This document shows positions 26,829 through 34,609 of a stretch of DNA of 45,786 nucleotides, piece by piece. The number at the start of each line of letters is the position of its first letter. The first letter of the stretch is position 1. The notes under the pieces are model-generated. The model did not search any database and was not told the origin of the DNA. It saw only the letters and a program-made list of their open reading frames with translations. The position numbers and the translations under genes are program-made. Source of the stretch: Chitinophagaceae bacterium (lineage in GTDB: Bacteria; Bacteroidota; Bacteroidia; Chitinophagales; Chitinophagaceae); contig CANCVE010000024.1 in assembly GCA_947381435.1 (NCBI GenBank), positions 1 to 45,786 on the forward strand. Direction: 5' to 3'.

Positions 26829-27026
26829 ATGCTGTACAGACAAGTTCGCATTGACCCAGAAATAATGAGCGGAACACCTGTATTTGCAGGAACTAGAGTG
26901 CCTGTGCAAAACCTCTTTGACTACATAGAAGGCGGCGAACCACTGAGTGAATTTTTGGACGACTTTCCTTCCGTATCAAAAAACGCGGCCCTTGCTGTAT
27001 TGGAAATGGCAAAACAAAATCATTAA
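26829..27026 (+). CDS. DUF433 (VapB-type antitoxin-like) small protein, orphan
   Basis: From the ATG at 26829 the product has 65 residues; a TTG at 26820 would add three. The pattern IDPEIMSGTPVFAGTRVPVQNLFDYIEGGEPLSEFLDDFPSV is the DUF433 signature, a winged-helix domain usually paired with a PIN-like DUF5615 toxin gene just downstream. Here the next gene is a nitrilase and no toxin is seen. It lies between the two copies of the nitrilase 5' end, which suggests that it arrived as a small mobile cassette. Confidence 0.88.
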   Translation: MLYRQVRIDPEIMSGTPVFAGTRVPVQNLFDYIEGGEPLSEFLDDFPSVSKNAALAVLEMAKQNH

Positions 27027-27081
27027 TTGATAACTAAGTCTCTCGACTTATAACTAATCATTAATAACTAACCATTAAAGA

Positions 27082-27867
27082 ATGTCACTCTCCATCACAC
27101 TTATACAAACAGATTTGGTTTGGGAAAATATAGATGCCAATCTTGTTCAAATAGAAAAAAAGATAAACGCCATTGCCGGAAGAACGGAATTGATTGTGCT
27201 ACCCGAAATGTTTAGTACCGGCTTTAGCATGAACCCAGAAAAAGTGGCAGAAACCATGGACGGTAAGGCAGTTGCATGGATGAAAAGGATAGCGGCAACC
27301 AAGAATGTCATCCTTACAGGAAGCCTTGCGATAAAGGAGGAAGGGAAATATTTTAATAGGTTGATTTGGATGCTACCCAATGGGCAATGCAGTTATTATG
27401 ATAAGCGGCATTTGTTTGGATTTGCTGGTGAGGATGGGCATTACACAGCAGGAAATAAGCGATTGATAGCACAAGTAAAGGGCTGGAAAATAAACTTACA
27501 AATATGTTTCGACCTGAGGTTTCCTGTGTGGGCAAGGCAACAAACCAATGGCGGAGAGTCAGAATATGACATCCTTTTGTATGTTGCCAACTGGCCAGAA
27601 AGGAGGAATCATGCTTGGAAAACACTGCTGGCGGCTAGGGCAATAGAAAACCAATGCTATGTGGTGGGCGTAAACCGTGTGGGCAACGATGGCAATAATA
27701 TTTACCATAGCGGCGATAGTATGGTGATTAATCCGCTGGGAGAAATACTGTACACCAAAGCGCATGAGGAGGCAGTTTATACCATCGTTTTGGAGAAAGA
27801 ACCGCTAGAAACCATCCGGAAACAAATCCCTTTTTTGAAAGATGCGGATGGGTTTATGATAAGATAG
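27082..27867 (+). CDS. Carbon-nitrogen hydrolase, omega-amidase (YafV/Nit2-like)
   Basis: The 261-residue product has the nitrilase-superfamily triad E42 (LPEMFSTGFSM), K108 (YYDKRHLF) and C142 (LQICFDLRFP). The YDKRHLF and FDLRFPVW motifs fit the omega-amidase group, which hydrolyses alpha-keto acid amides such as alpha-ketoglutaramate. The ATG at 27082 is chosen because the catalytic Glu falls at the usual distance. Its first 43 bp are duplicated at 26738-26780. The exact substrate cannot be read from the sequence. Confidence 0.9.
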   Translation: MSLSITLIQTDLVWENIDANLVQIEKKINAIAGRTELIVLPEMFSTGFSMNPEKVAETMDGKAVAWMKRIAATKNVILTGSLAIKEEGKYFNRLIWMLPNGQCSYYDKRHLFGFAGEDGHYTAGNKRLIAQVKGWKINLQICFDLRFPVWARQQTNGGESEYDILLYVANWPERRNHAWKTLLAARAIENQCYVVGVNRVGNDGNNIYHSGDSMVINPLGEILYTKAHEEAVYTIVLEKEPLETIRKQIPFLKDADGFMIR

Positions 27868-27973
27868 GAGGTAGGAACGGAATGAACGGAAGTCGTTAGT
27901 TCAGACGACTTTTTCAATGGGAGTATGTACTTAGTAATACCTATTATGGCTTAAATCGCCCATTTATTCACTT

Positions 27974-28150
27974 GAATCATGTTTCCATTCAACTGAATCT
28001 TTCTTTGAACCATCTGAATCATCTTTCTATTCAACTGAATCTTTCAATGAACCAACTGAATCATCTTTCCATTCAACTGATTCTTTTTTACATTCAATTG
28101 AATCATCTTTCCACTCAACTGATTCTTTCTTCGATTCAATTGAATCAATT
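27974..28150. repeat. Tandem array 3: four units of exactly 42 bp, each of two 21-bp halves
   Basis: Units begin at 27974, 28016, 28058 and 28100, followed by a partial GAATCAATT. Each half begins GAATC or GATTC, so the basic period is 21 bp. Dyads such as ATTCA-AC-TGAAT and the perfect GATTCAATTGAATC recur. The array lies between convergent genes, the nitrilase (end 27867) and a pseudouridine synthase (end 28191). A frame over it encodes heptad-like LNHLSIQ repeats, but it has only a TTG start and is probably not a gene. Confidence 0.88.
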
Positions 28151-28190
28151 AGCCATAAACCGCTATAAACATGAATATAAGCAGCATTGC

Positions 28191-28772
28191 TTATCCGAAT
28201 AATAGCTTATAAATGTCCTTTTGATCGATGGAAATCATCTCGCCAGGCTGCAAAGCATCAATGGTTAGCTTTTCAATACGGTATCTAATCAATCGCAAAG
28301 TAGGATAACCAACTGAGGCGGTCATCTTGCGTACTTGCCTGTTTTTCCCTTCTTTTAAAGCGAGTTGTAACCATGGCGCAGGTATTTCTTTCCTAAAACG
28401 AATGGGAGGATTTCTTTCTGGAACGATGGGCGTCTCGGCAAAAAGCATTGCCTTGCAAGGTCTGGTTCGGTATAGTTTTCCATCAATATTGATGGAAGTT
28501 CCTTTTTGCAATTGAGTAACTGCTTCGGGTGTTATTGCTCCATCTACCTGCACCCAATATTCTCTTTCGTGAGCAAAAAGTGGATTTAAAAGGCGGTTAT
28601 TCAGTTGTTTATCGTTGGTCAAAATCAATAATCCCTCACTATCATAATCCAATCTTCCTACGGGATAAACATCTTTTGGTACCTTAAAATAGTCGGCAAG
28701 TGTCTGCTTTCCATCCATCGCCGAAAACTGCGAAAGCACCAGATAAGGTTTGTAGATGAGGAAATAATCCAT
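28191..28772 (-). CDS. rRNA large-subunit pseudouridine synthase, RluE-like
   Basis: The 193-residue, single-domain product has the RsuA/RluB/E/F core motif PVGRLDYDSEGLLILTNDKQL with catalytic D42. It also has the C-terminal motif LALKEGKNRQVRKMTASVGYPTLRLIR. The absence of an S4 domain and the short length fit RluE, which modifies 23S rRNA, but orthology is not proved by sequence reading. Its start is 4 bp from a 30-bp-arm hairpin. Confidence 0.88.
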   Translation of the reverse strand: MDYFLIYKPYLVLSQFSAMDGKQTLADYFKVPKDVYPVGRLDYDSEGLLILTNDKQLNNRLLNPLFAHEREYWVQVDGAITPEAVTQLQKGTSINIDGKLYRTRPCKAMLFAETPIVPERNPPIRFRKEIPAPWLQLALKEGKNRQVRKMTASVGYPTLRLIRYRIEKLTIDALQPGEMISIDQKDIYKLLFG

Positions 28773-28775
28773 GTC

Positions 28776-28849
28776 AGTTGTTAGTTATTAGTGATTAGTT
28801 GTTAGTGATTAGTATTAATCTAACAACTAATCACTAATAACTAACAACT
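28776..28849. repeat. Perfect inverted repeat with 30-bp arms between sod and the pseudouridine synthase
   Basis: The arms at 28776-28805 (AGTTGTTAGTTATTAG...) and 28820-28849 are exact inverse copies with a 14-bp loop (28806-28819). The arms are made of the TTAGTTATTAGTGATTAG string that appears singly elsewhere in the window. The hairpin overlaps the sod stop codon (28848-28850). It has no T-run, so it could work as an mRNA-stabilising end or as a decoy. Confidence 0.92.
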
Positions 28850-29585
28850 ACTGTTCAAGTCTTTTTGCTACTACTTCCCAGTTTACAATGCTCCAGAAAG
28901 CGTTGATGTAATCGGGGCGTTTGTTTTGATATTTGAGGTAATACGCATGTTCCCAAACATCCAATCCCAATAGTGGCGTGCCTTTTAGCTCGCTCACATC
29001 CATCAATGGATTATCTTGGTTTGGCGTAGAACCTATTACTAATTTATTGTTTTTATCTAAAACTAACCATGCCCATCCACTTCCAAAACGAGTTTTACCA
29101 GCATCGGCAAACTTGGTTTTGAAGGCATCGAACGAGCCAAAATCTTTTTCTATCTGTGCCAATAACTTGCCTTCGGGCCTCTGAGAAGACTTAGGCGTTA
29201 GGCTCTGCCAAAACAATTCATGGTTATAATGTCCACCTCCATTATTGCGCATCTTGGCAGAATACTTAGAAATATTACCCAATAAACTTTCTAATGAAAC
29301 GGAATTAATATCCACTTTCTCAGCAACCACAGCCTCGCCTAAATTCTTGGCATAAGCAGCAGCGTGCTTTGTGTAATGAATTTCCATAGTCATTGCATCG
29401 ATAGCAATCTCCAGATCAGCATATCCGTACAACAACGGACGCTGCTTATAAGGAATGGAACCACTGTTTTTATCGTTGTTCCTATTGGCAAAAGCAGGCA
29501 AAACGGTGGCAGACAAAGCAATGGCCGCAGTAGTTTTTGCAGCATCAGTAATGAACGCCCTGCGACTTGTGTTTTTCATTGTCAT
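28848..29585 (-). CDS. Superoxide dismutase, Mn/Fe type, with Tat-like signal
   Basis: From the ATG at 29583-29585 the product has 245 residues. A frame from 29642 starts inside repeat copy C and is unlikely. The N-terminus NTSRRAFITDAAKTTAAIALSATVLPAFA resembles a Tat signal (twin Arg), so export to the periplasm is inferred. Metal ligands are H70 (EIHYTKH), H122 (NHELFW), and D209 and H213 (DVWEHAYY). GGGHYNHELFW and STPNQDNP fit a Mn-type or cambialistic enzyme. It converts superoxide to oxygen and peroxide. Confidence 0.93.
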   Translation of the reverse strand: MTMKNTSRRAFITDAAKTTAAIALSATVLPAFANRNNDKNSGSIPYKQRPLLYGYADLEIAIDAMTMEIHYTKHAAAYAKNLGEAVVAEKVDINSVSLESLLGNISKYSAKMRNNGGGHYNHELFWQSLTPKSSQRPEGKLLAQIEKDFGSFDAFKTKFADAGKTRFGSGWAWLVLDKNNKLVIGSTPNQDNPLMDVSELKGTPLLGLDVWEHAYYLKYQNKRPDYINAFWSIVNWEVVAKRLEQ

Positions 29586-29612
29586 TTTATTTAATTTTAT
29601 TTTATGAAATTT

Positions 29613-29723
29613 CACCACAAAGTACACAAAGGTTTTCAACAAGGAACACTAAGATTAATAAATAATATTACACATAAAACTTTGTGTGCCTTGTGTTTTT
29701 TTCCTAGTGTCCTTTGTGGTTAA
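29613..29723. repeat. Palindromic ACCACAAAGG-family repeat, copy C
   Basis: CACCACAAAGTACACAAAGG at the left faces CTTTGTGTGCCTTGTG and CCTTTGTGGTTAAA at the right. Inside, CAAGGAACACTAAG is shared with copies B and D. The right end overlaps the TAA stop codon of the LptF/LptG-like gene (29720-29722). Confidence 0.88.
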
Positions 29724-31165
29724 ACTTTTTGAGTAAAACGTGAAAAACGAAAGGTAGTAACAAATGTTTTCACCTTCGAAAAAACTCGGTAATAGGCCTC
29801 CTGATTAAACAATTGCGAATCGTCCATCGCTTTATAAGTAAGAAATACACCAACCGGAATAAGGATAATAGTGGAAAGCCACATACCCACAAATACATTT
29901 AAAACGCCCTCGTGCGCCAACCGTTCGCCAAAAGTATTCAGCAAATGAAACACCACAAAAAAGCCGATGGCAAACACCAACGGAGCGCCCAAACCACCCT
30001 TACGGATGATGGCACCTAATGGAGCCCCTATTAAAAAAAGTACCAAACAGGCCACAGACAAGGTGAACTTCCGATGCCATTCTATTTTGTGAGAGCCAAG
30101 AATGTCTTGTTTATGTTTACTATCTTCTTTGATAAGGGTAATACTATTTTTTACATTATTAATTTGGGCAATGCTCCGATCGTAAATAAACCTTTTAATA
30201 GAATCAGGAATCTGAGCAGCAAATGATTTCTTGGCTTTTATTGGCACCGATTTAACCCAACCTGTATCGCTAAATTTAGTAAAGTTCAAGTAAGGATGCA
30301 CTTCCATAGCATATCGCTTTACATAAAAGCTATCCTCTTTATGAAGTGAATCAATCATACTATTAAGCTGCCTTATACTAAGCATTTTAGGGTCATATTT
30401 AAAGGCGCTGTCGGTTGTTTTATTCATCCCAAAACTTTTCAGGTCGAACATTTTAGAATATCGTTTAAAACCAAGACGTACAAATTCGGTGTTTGTATTT
30501 ACTCGCATCCCTTTCTCCGTGTAGCGCACTCCATTGTTTAGCACAAACTCCAAAAATTGTTTATCGGGGGTTACGCGCATGATGCCGTCCTGCGCAATCA
30601 GGAGATTGTCTTGTAGATTATAGTTTTTTTCGTAGATAACAATGTCATGAATCGTACTATCGTCCTTGTCTTTCTTGCCCAGTTTAATTACATAACCTTC
30701 TATCTTATCATAAAACACGCCTTCTTTAATATCGAAAGATGGCTTTGAAACGATGATATTATATTTAATAGTGGCAAGCCTAAGTTGTGCAACAGGAATG
30801 ATATTATTTGAAAAAAGAAAGGCAACACCACTGATCAATATGGTTACAATTAGCAATGGTTGCATGAAACGGAGTAACGGAATACCTGCAGATTTGATGG
30901 CTACAATTTCGAAAGTTTCTCCGAGGTTACCGAAAGTCATTATGGACGAAAGCAATAACGCAATGGGAAGTGCCAACGGAATTACGTTTGCAGCTACATA
31001 AACTATAAGTTGTAAGATTACTAGGAAATCTAGCCCTTTACCCACCAAATCATCAATATAAAGCCAAAAGAACTGCATGATAAGTACAAATAATGCAATT
31101 AGAAATGTTGCCAAGAATGGACCTATGAACGACTTGACAATTAAAATATCTAACTTCTTTATCAC
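29720..31165 (-). CDS. LptF/LptG-family lipopolysaccharide export permease
   Basis: The 481-residue inner-membrane protein of the YjgP/YjgQ family moves LPS from the inner membrane to the Lpt bridge. There are about three helices at the N-terminus (IGPFLATFLIALFVLIMQFFWLYIDDLVGKG; NVIPLALPIALLLSSIMTFGNLGE). A periplasmic beta-jellyroll-like middle follows, then three helices at the C-terminus (LSVACLVLFLIGAPLGAIIRKGGLG). The start is a GTG at 31163-31165. Only one such gene is present here; whether it is LptF or LptG, or serves for both, cannot be told. Confidence 0.92.
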   Translation of the reverse strand: MIKKLDILIVKSFIGPFLATFLIALFVLIMQFFWLYIDDLVGKGLDFLVILQLIVYVAANVIPLALPIALLLSSIMTFGNLGETFEIVAIKSAGIPLLRFMQPLLIVTILISGVAFLFSNNIIPVAQLRLATIKYNIIVSKPSFDIKEGVFYDKIEGYVIKLGKKDKDDSTIHDIVIYEKNYNLQDNLLIAQDGIMRVTPDKQFLEFVLNNGVRYTEKGMRVNTNTEFVRLGFKRYSKMFDLKSFGMNKTTDSAFKYDPKMLSIRQLNSMIDSLHKEDSFYVKRYAMEVHPYLNFTKFSDTGWVKSVPIKAKKSFAAQIPDSIKRFIYDRSIAQINNVKNSITLIKEDSKHKQDILGSHKIEWHRKFTLSVACLVLFLIGAPLGAIIRKGGLGAPLVFAIGFFVVFHLLNTFGERLAHEGVLNVFVGMWLSTIILIPVGVFLTYKAMDDSQLFNQEAYYRVFSKVKTFVTTFRFSRFTQKV

Positions 31166-31211
31166 CTGCTATCTAATGAATGAACGTGCCAAAAGTAAAG
31201 CTTTCGAGGGC

Positions 31212-31239
31212 AAAAAAAATCCCACTGCAAGAGTGGGAC
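31212..31239 (-). terminator. Intrinsic terminator after the START-like gene
   Basis: The stem TCCCACT (31220-31226) pairs with AGTGGGA (31232-31238). The run of eight A on the left is a T-run on the minus strand. It lies between the START-like gene stop and the LptF/LptG gene start. Confidence 0.85.
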
Positions 31240-31269
31240 AATTATTAACCAACTTATTACTTAAAATAA

Positions 31270-31653
31270 TTAAGCACCTAACCTATGGAAAAGTTCTTTT
31301 ACTTGATACTTCCACAATTGGGTTTGGTCTTTGATTTCATTTTTCTCAGCAAAATCACTAATCATCAAAACTGTTTGATTAGAAATTTCTGTTTGCATGA
31401 TTCTAAACTCTAAGTATTCCGATTTATCGAACTGCAACCACCTGTAGCGAATGAACACGTCTTCGTCAGAATCCACAATTTGTGCTTTATCTGGAGGGTT
31501 ACCGCCCCAAGAGAAGCTAAAAACGCCTTCCCACTCATCTACTTTATCTGCAAACCATTCTTGTAAACCAGCAGGTGTACTTAAAAAGTCCCACAAAATC
31601 ATTGGAGAACATCTAACTGGAAACTCAAGTGTATATAATTGTCTTGTACTCAT
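31270..31653 (-). CDS. START-like domain protein
   Basis: The 127-residue product fits the small Bacteroidota START-like (SRPBCC) family: MSTRQLYTLEFPVRCSPMILWDFLSTPAGLQEWFADKV, then WEGVFSFSWGGN and a long C-terminal helix. Such proteins form a hydrophobic pocket that may bind lipids, but no ligand is known for this group. It is monocistronic, with a terminator directly after it. Confidence 0.85.
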   Translation of the reverse strand: MSTRQLYTLEFPVRCSPMILWDFLSTPAGLQEWFADKVDEWEGVFSFSWGGNPPDKAQIVDSDEDVFIRYRWLQFDKSEYLEFRIMQTEISNQTVLMISDFAEKNEIKDQTQLWKYQVKELFHRLGA

Positions 31654-31876
31654 TCATTTAAACTTTAAAACCTACAATCGTAAGGGATGCAATAATAGAA
31701 AATAAAAGATAGTTTCCAAATATTTTTTTTATTTGTTCACTTAAAACCCTTATTGCAATTTGAAAATTAGCTAGTAATAGCGGTTATATTTTGATTAATA
31801 AACTTAATAAAAGTAAATTTGGTTTACTAAAAATGGTGGGATGTTAAAGTGAAATAGTTTGAAGAAAGTAGAATTA

Positions 31877-32593
31877 TTAGGATATACCAAGTTTTTCTAC
31901 GGCAGCAATAGCGGCAGCTTGACTAGCATCTTTTTTATTGAAACCCTTTCCTTCCGAGAGTATTTCACCGTCAAGAACAGTATTAATAATAAAAACCCTT
32001 CTGCTACCTTCTAGTTTTTCTTCATTTAAATTGAATGTTAATACCTTATTGTTTTTACTGGCCCAACCAATCAATTTGTTTTTTAGGTTAATATCTATTA
32101 ATTCTAAATCATCAACAAACATGTGCGGAATGATGATTTGCTTCAATACCCAACTCTGTGTTTTTTTGTATCCCTTATCTAGATAAACAGCACCAACAAT
32201 CGCTTCTAATGTGTTGCCGAATATCTGACTATTTTTTAAGGCATTATCTAGTTTATTGAACAGAGCAATCTTTTTAAACCCCATTTTAATGGCAATATCA
32301 TTCAGTTGCTGCCTATTGACCATCTTGCTTCTCATCTCGGTCAAAAAACCTTCGCCCTTGTATGGATAACGTTTAAATAGATAGTCGGCTACAATTGCAC
32401 TCAAAATAGCATCTCCCAAGTATTCTAAACGTTCGTTGTTTTCATCAGCCGAATCTTTAACACTCCTATGACTAAGAGCAGTTGTATAGATTAATAAGTT
32501 ATCCGGCTTTATGCCTATTATATTGGCAATACTTTTTTTAAAGGCTTTGTCTGCTGAATTTTTTTTGCTGAAAAAAAGGTCTTTTACTTGCAC
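31877..32593 (-). CDS. rnc: Ribonuclease III
   Basis: The 238-residue endonuclease cuts double-stranded RNA, for example in rRNA maturation. The signature NNERLEYLGDAILSAIVADYLF lies at about 52-73 with acidic residues E54, E57 and D61. A dsRNA-binding domain (about 165-238) ends GKGFNKKDASQAAAIAAVEKLG. The start is GTG at 32591-32593, 7 bp after the fabF stop, so it is co-transcribed with acpP and fabF. Confidence 0.95.
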   Translation of the reverse strand: MQVKDLFFSKKNSADKAFKKSIANIIGIKPDNLLIYTTALSHRSVKDSADENNERLEYLGDAILSAIVADYLFKRYPYKGEGFLTEMRSKMVNRQQLNDIAIKMGFKKIALFNKLDNALKNSQIFGNTLEAIVGAVYLDKGYKKTQSWVLKQIIIPHMFVDDLELIDINLKNKLIGWASKNNKVLTFNLNEEKLEGSRRVFIINTVLDGEILSEGKGFNKKDASQAAAIAAVEKLGIS

Positions 32594-32600
32594 GTTACAA

Positions 32601-33854
32601 TTATGGGATATATTTTTTAACTATAACACAAGCATTATGACCGCCAAAGCCAAAAGTGTTGCTCAATGCTGCATTTACAACTCTTTTTTGTGCTTTATTG
32701 AACGTAAAGTTTAGTTTAGGATCTAAAGCAGGATCATCAGTAAAATGATTTATCGTTGGTGGAACGATGTCATGAATAACACTTTTAATACAAGCTATAG
32801 CTTCAACTACACCAGCAGCTCCTAAACAGTGACCAGTCATAGACTTTGTACTACTGATATTTAAATTATAGGCATGCTCGCCAAAAACCTGTGTGATTGC
32901 TTTAGCCTCAGCAACGTCTCCTATTGGGGTAGAGGTTCCATGAGTATTGATGTAATCAATATCTTCTGGCTTCATTCCTGCATCTGCCAATGCTGCAAAC
33001 ATTACATTTTTAGCGCCCAATCCATCTGGATGTGGAGCAGTAAGATGATAGGCATCGGCAGTAGCACCACCACCAGCTATCTCGCAATATATTTTTGCAC
33101 CACGCTTAATAGCATGTTCGTATTCTTCCAAAATCAAAACACCCGCTGCTTCACCCATTACAAAACCATCACGATCCTTATCGTAAGGACGGCTAGCTGT
33201 TTTAGGATCATCATTGCGCTCGCTCATCGCTTTCATAGCATTGAAACCACCGACACCCGCTTCGCTAATTACAGCTTCAGAGCCTCCTGTCAAAACAATA
33301 TCTGCTTTACCAATCCTGATAGTATCAAAAGCAGAAATTATAGCATTTGTACTACTTGCACAAGCACTAACAACTGCATAGTTAGGTCCACGAAAACCAT
33401 GTTTCATAGAAATCTGACCAGCAGCTATATCCAATATCATCTTAGGAATGAAAAATGGGTTGAATCTTGGGGTACCATCTCCTTTAGCAAAGTTGGTTAC
33501 CTCTTCTTGAAAGGTAATTAAACCACCAATGCCACTTGCAAAAATGACACCTACCCTATCTATGTCTACGTTGTCTTTATTAATATTAGCATCAGCAACA
33601 GCCATATCGCTTGCAGCAACGGCTATTTGGGCAAATCGGTCTAATTTTCTTGCCTCCTTACTGTTCATGGAAGTTAGAGGGTCGAATCCTTTTATTTCGC
33701 AAGCAAATCGGCTTTTGAATTTAGATGCATCAAAATTTGTAATGATGTCAGCACCCGATACTCCGTTTACCAAACTTTCCCAATATTCATCCAAGTTATT
33801 GCCTATAGGCGTCAAAGCACCTATGCCTGTTACTACTACTCGTTTTAATTCCAT
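32601..33854 (-). CDS. fabF: 3-oxoacyl-[acyl-carrier-protein] synthase II
   Basis: This condensing enzyme of fatty-acid elongation has 417 residues. The catalytic triad is C165 (VVSACASSTNA), H305 (NTHGTSTPIGD) and H342 (MTGHCLGAAG). The N-terminus MELKRVVVTGIGALTPIG is typical. It is the second gene of acpP-fabF-rnc. The acpP-fabF gap of 92 bp holds an inverted repeat. Confidence 0.97.
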   Translation of the reverse strand: MELKRVVVTGIGALTPIGNNLDEYWESLVNGVSGADIITNFDASKFKSRFACEIKGFDPLTSMNSKEARKLDRFAQIAVAASDMAVADANINKDNVDIDRVGVIFASGIGGLITFQEEVTNFAKGDGTPRFNPFFIPKMILDIAAGQISMKHGFRGPNYAVVSACASSTNAIISAFDTIRIGKADIVLTGGSEAVISEAGVGGFNAMKAMSERNDDPKTASRPYDKDRDGFVMGEAAGVLILEEYEHAIKRGAKIYCEIAGGGATADAYHLTAPHPDGLGAKNVMFAALADAGMKPEDIDYINTHGTSTPIGDVAEAKAITQVFGEHAYNLNISSTKSMTGHCLGAAGVVEAIACIKSVIHDIVPPTINHFTDDPALDPKLNFTFNKAQKRVVNAALSNTFGFGGHNACVIVKKYIP

Positions 33855-33879
33855 ACAGCTTTAAACCCTTTTAAGTGAA

Positions 33880-33921
33880 AATCCGCCGATTTGAAAGCGT
33901 GAGCCTCAAAACTGGCGGATT
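33880..33921 (-). promoter_or_regulatory. Hairpin in the acpP-fabF gap (attenuator or processing site)
   Basis: AATCCGCC (33880-33887) and GGCGGATT (33914-33921) are exact inverse arms with a 26-nt loop holding a further TTGA/TCAA pair. On the minus strand only a short TTTT follows, so full termination is doubtful. A partial stop or an RNA end that stabilises acpP mRNA is a sensible guess, since ACP is needed in large excess over FabF. Confidence 0.6.
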
Positions 33922-33946
33922 GTAATATTTCTTGTGAGATAGTCAC

Positions 33947-34183
33947 TTACTTAGCGTTTTCTTCTAGGTATGTAACTGCTTGACCAACTGTAGTGATGGT
34001 TTCTGCTTGCTCATCTGGAATTGAAATATTAAATTCTTTTTCAAATTCCATGATTAATTCAACGGTATCTAAAGAATCTGCACCTAGATCATTAGTGAAA
34101 GAGGCTTCGTTAGTTACCTCTGCTTCGTCTACACCTAATTTGTCTACGATAATTTTCTTTACTTTAGTTGCGATGTCTGACAT
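33947..34183 (-). CDS. acpP: Acyl carrier protein
   Basis: The 78-residue acidic protein carries the growing acyl chain on a phosphopantetheine arm attached to S37 in [18 protein letters not shown]. Length and motif are normal. It is the first gene of the acpP-fabF-rnc operon and has a well-placed promoter. Confidence 0.98.
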   Translation of the reverse strand: MSDIATKVKKIIVDKLGVDEAEVTNEASFTNDLGADSLDTVELIMEFEKEFNISIPDEQAETITTVGQAVTYLEENAK

Positions 34184-34210
34184 TGTAGTAATTTTTTTTA
34201 GTTACGGGTG

Positions 34211-34239
34211 CAAAAATATAGTTTTTGATTAAAATGCAA
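34211..34239 (-). promoter_or_regulatory. Promoter of acpP-fabF-rnc
   Basis: On the minus strand TTG (34237-34239) and TATTTTTG (34211-34218) are 18 bp apart, a good match to the Bacteroidota -33 TTG / -7 TAnnTTTG pattern. The ATG of acpP follows 27 bp after the -7 box. It is the clearest promoter in the window. Confidence 0.65.
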
Positions 34240-34541
34240 TGGTTAAAAAAAAACTTTGTTGCATTATAACCTGCTTTTATTGAAAATTTCTTAAAAAACA
34301 TCTCTTTTCATTACTCAAAAAGTGGATTTACAACTTTTCCCATTTTAAAAAAGAAACTATAGACTCTTCTTGCAACTACTTTTTGCCAATTAAGAAGACA
34401 TTTTAGTAACTATAATTATTCAAAATAATCATAATGCAACTTTTCACCTTAATTCCTTCCAAATTATTATTATGAAGATTAACAAATTGACAAACACTTA
34501 TACATCCAAAGTGAGTACTTTAATTATCGTAATAATCAAAA
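34240..34541. other. Gap between acpP promoter and rho terminator, nothing recognised
   Basis: Very AT-rich sequence of about 300 bp. I find no reading frame, repeat or stable hairpin of note. Confidence 0.5.
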
Positions 34542-34582
34542 CAAAACAGCCGCCACATCTTTACGATATGTCGGCTGTTTAC
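34542..34582 (-). terminator. Intrinsic terminator after rho
   Basis: AAACAGCCG on the left pairs with CGGCTGTTT at 34572-34580 around a partly paired interior. The left A-rich side gives a T-run on the minus strand. It lies about 30 bp after the rho stop. Confidence 0.75.
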
Positions 34583-34609
34583 TATTAATTGATCAGTAGA
34601 CCTTTATAA

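Noticed and set aside
26829-27867. DUF433 gene and next gene as a toxin-antitoxin pair
   Set aside because: The downstream product is an intact nitrilase-superfamily enzyme with its full triad, not a PIN-like toxin.
27972-28202. Frame with heptad-like LNHLSIQ repeats across array 3
   Set aside because: It starts with TTG, runs into the 3' end of the pseudouridine synthase gene and is explained by the 42-bp period.
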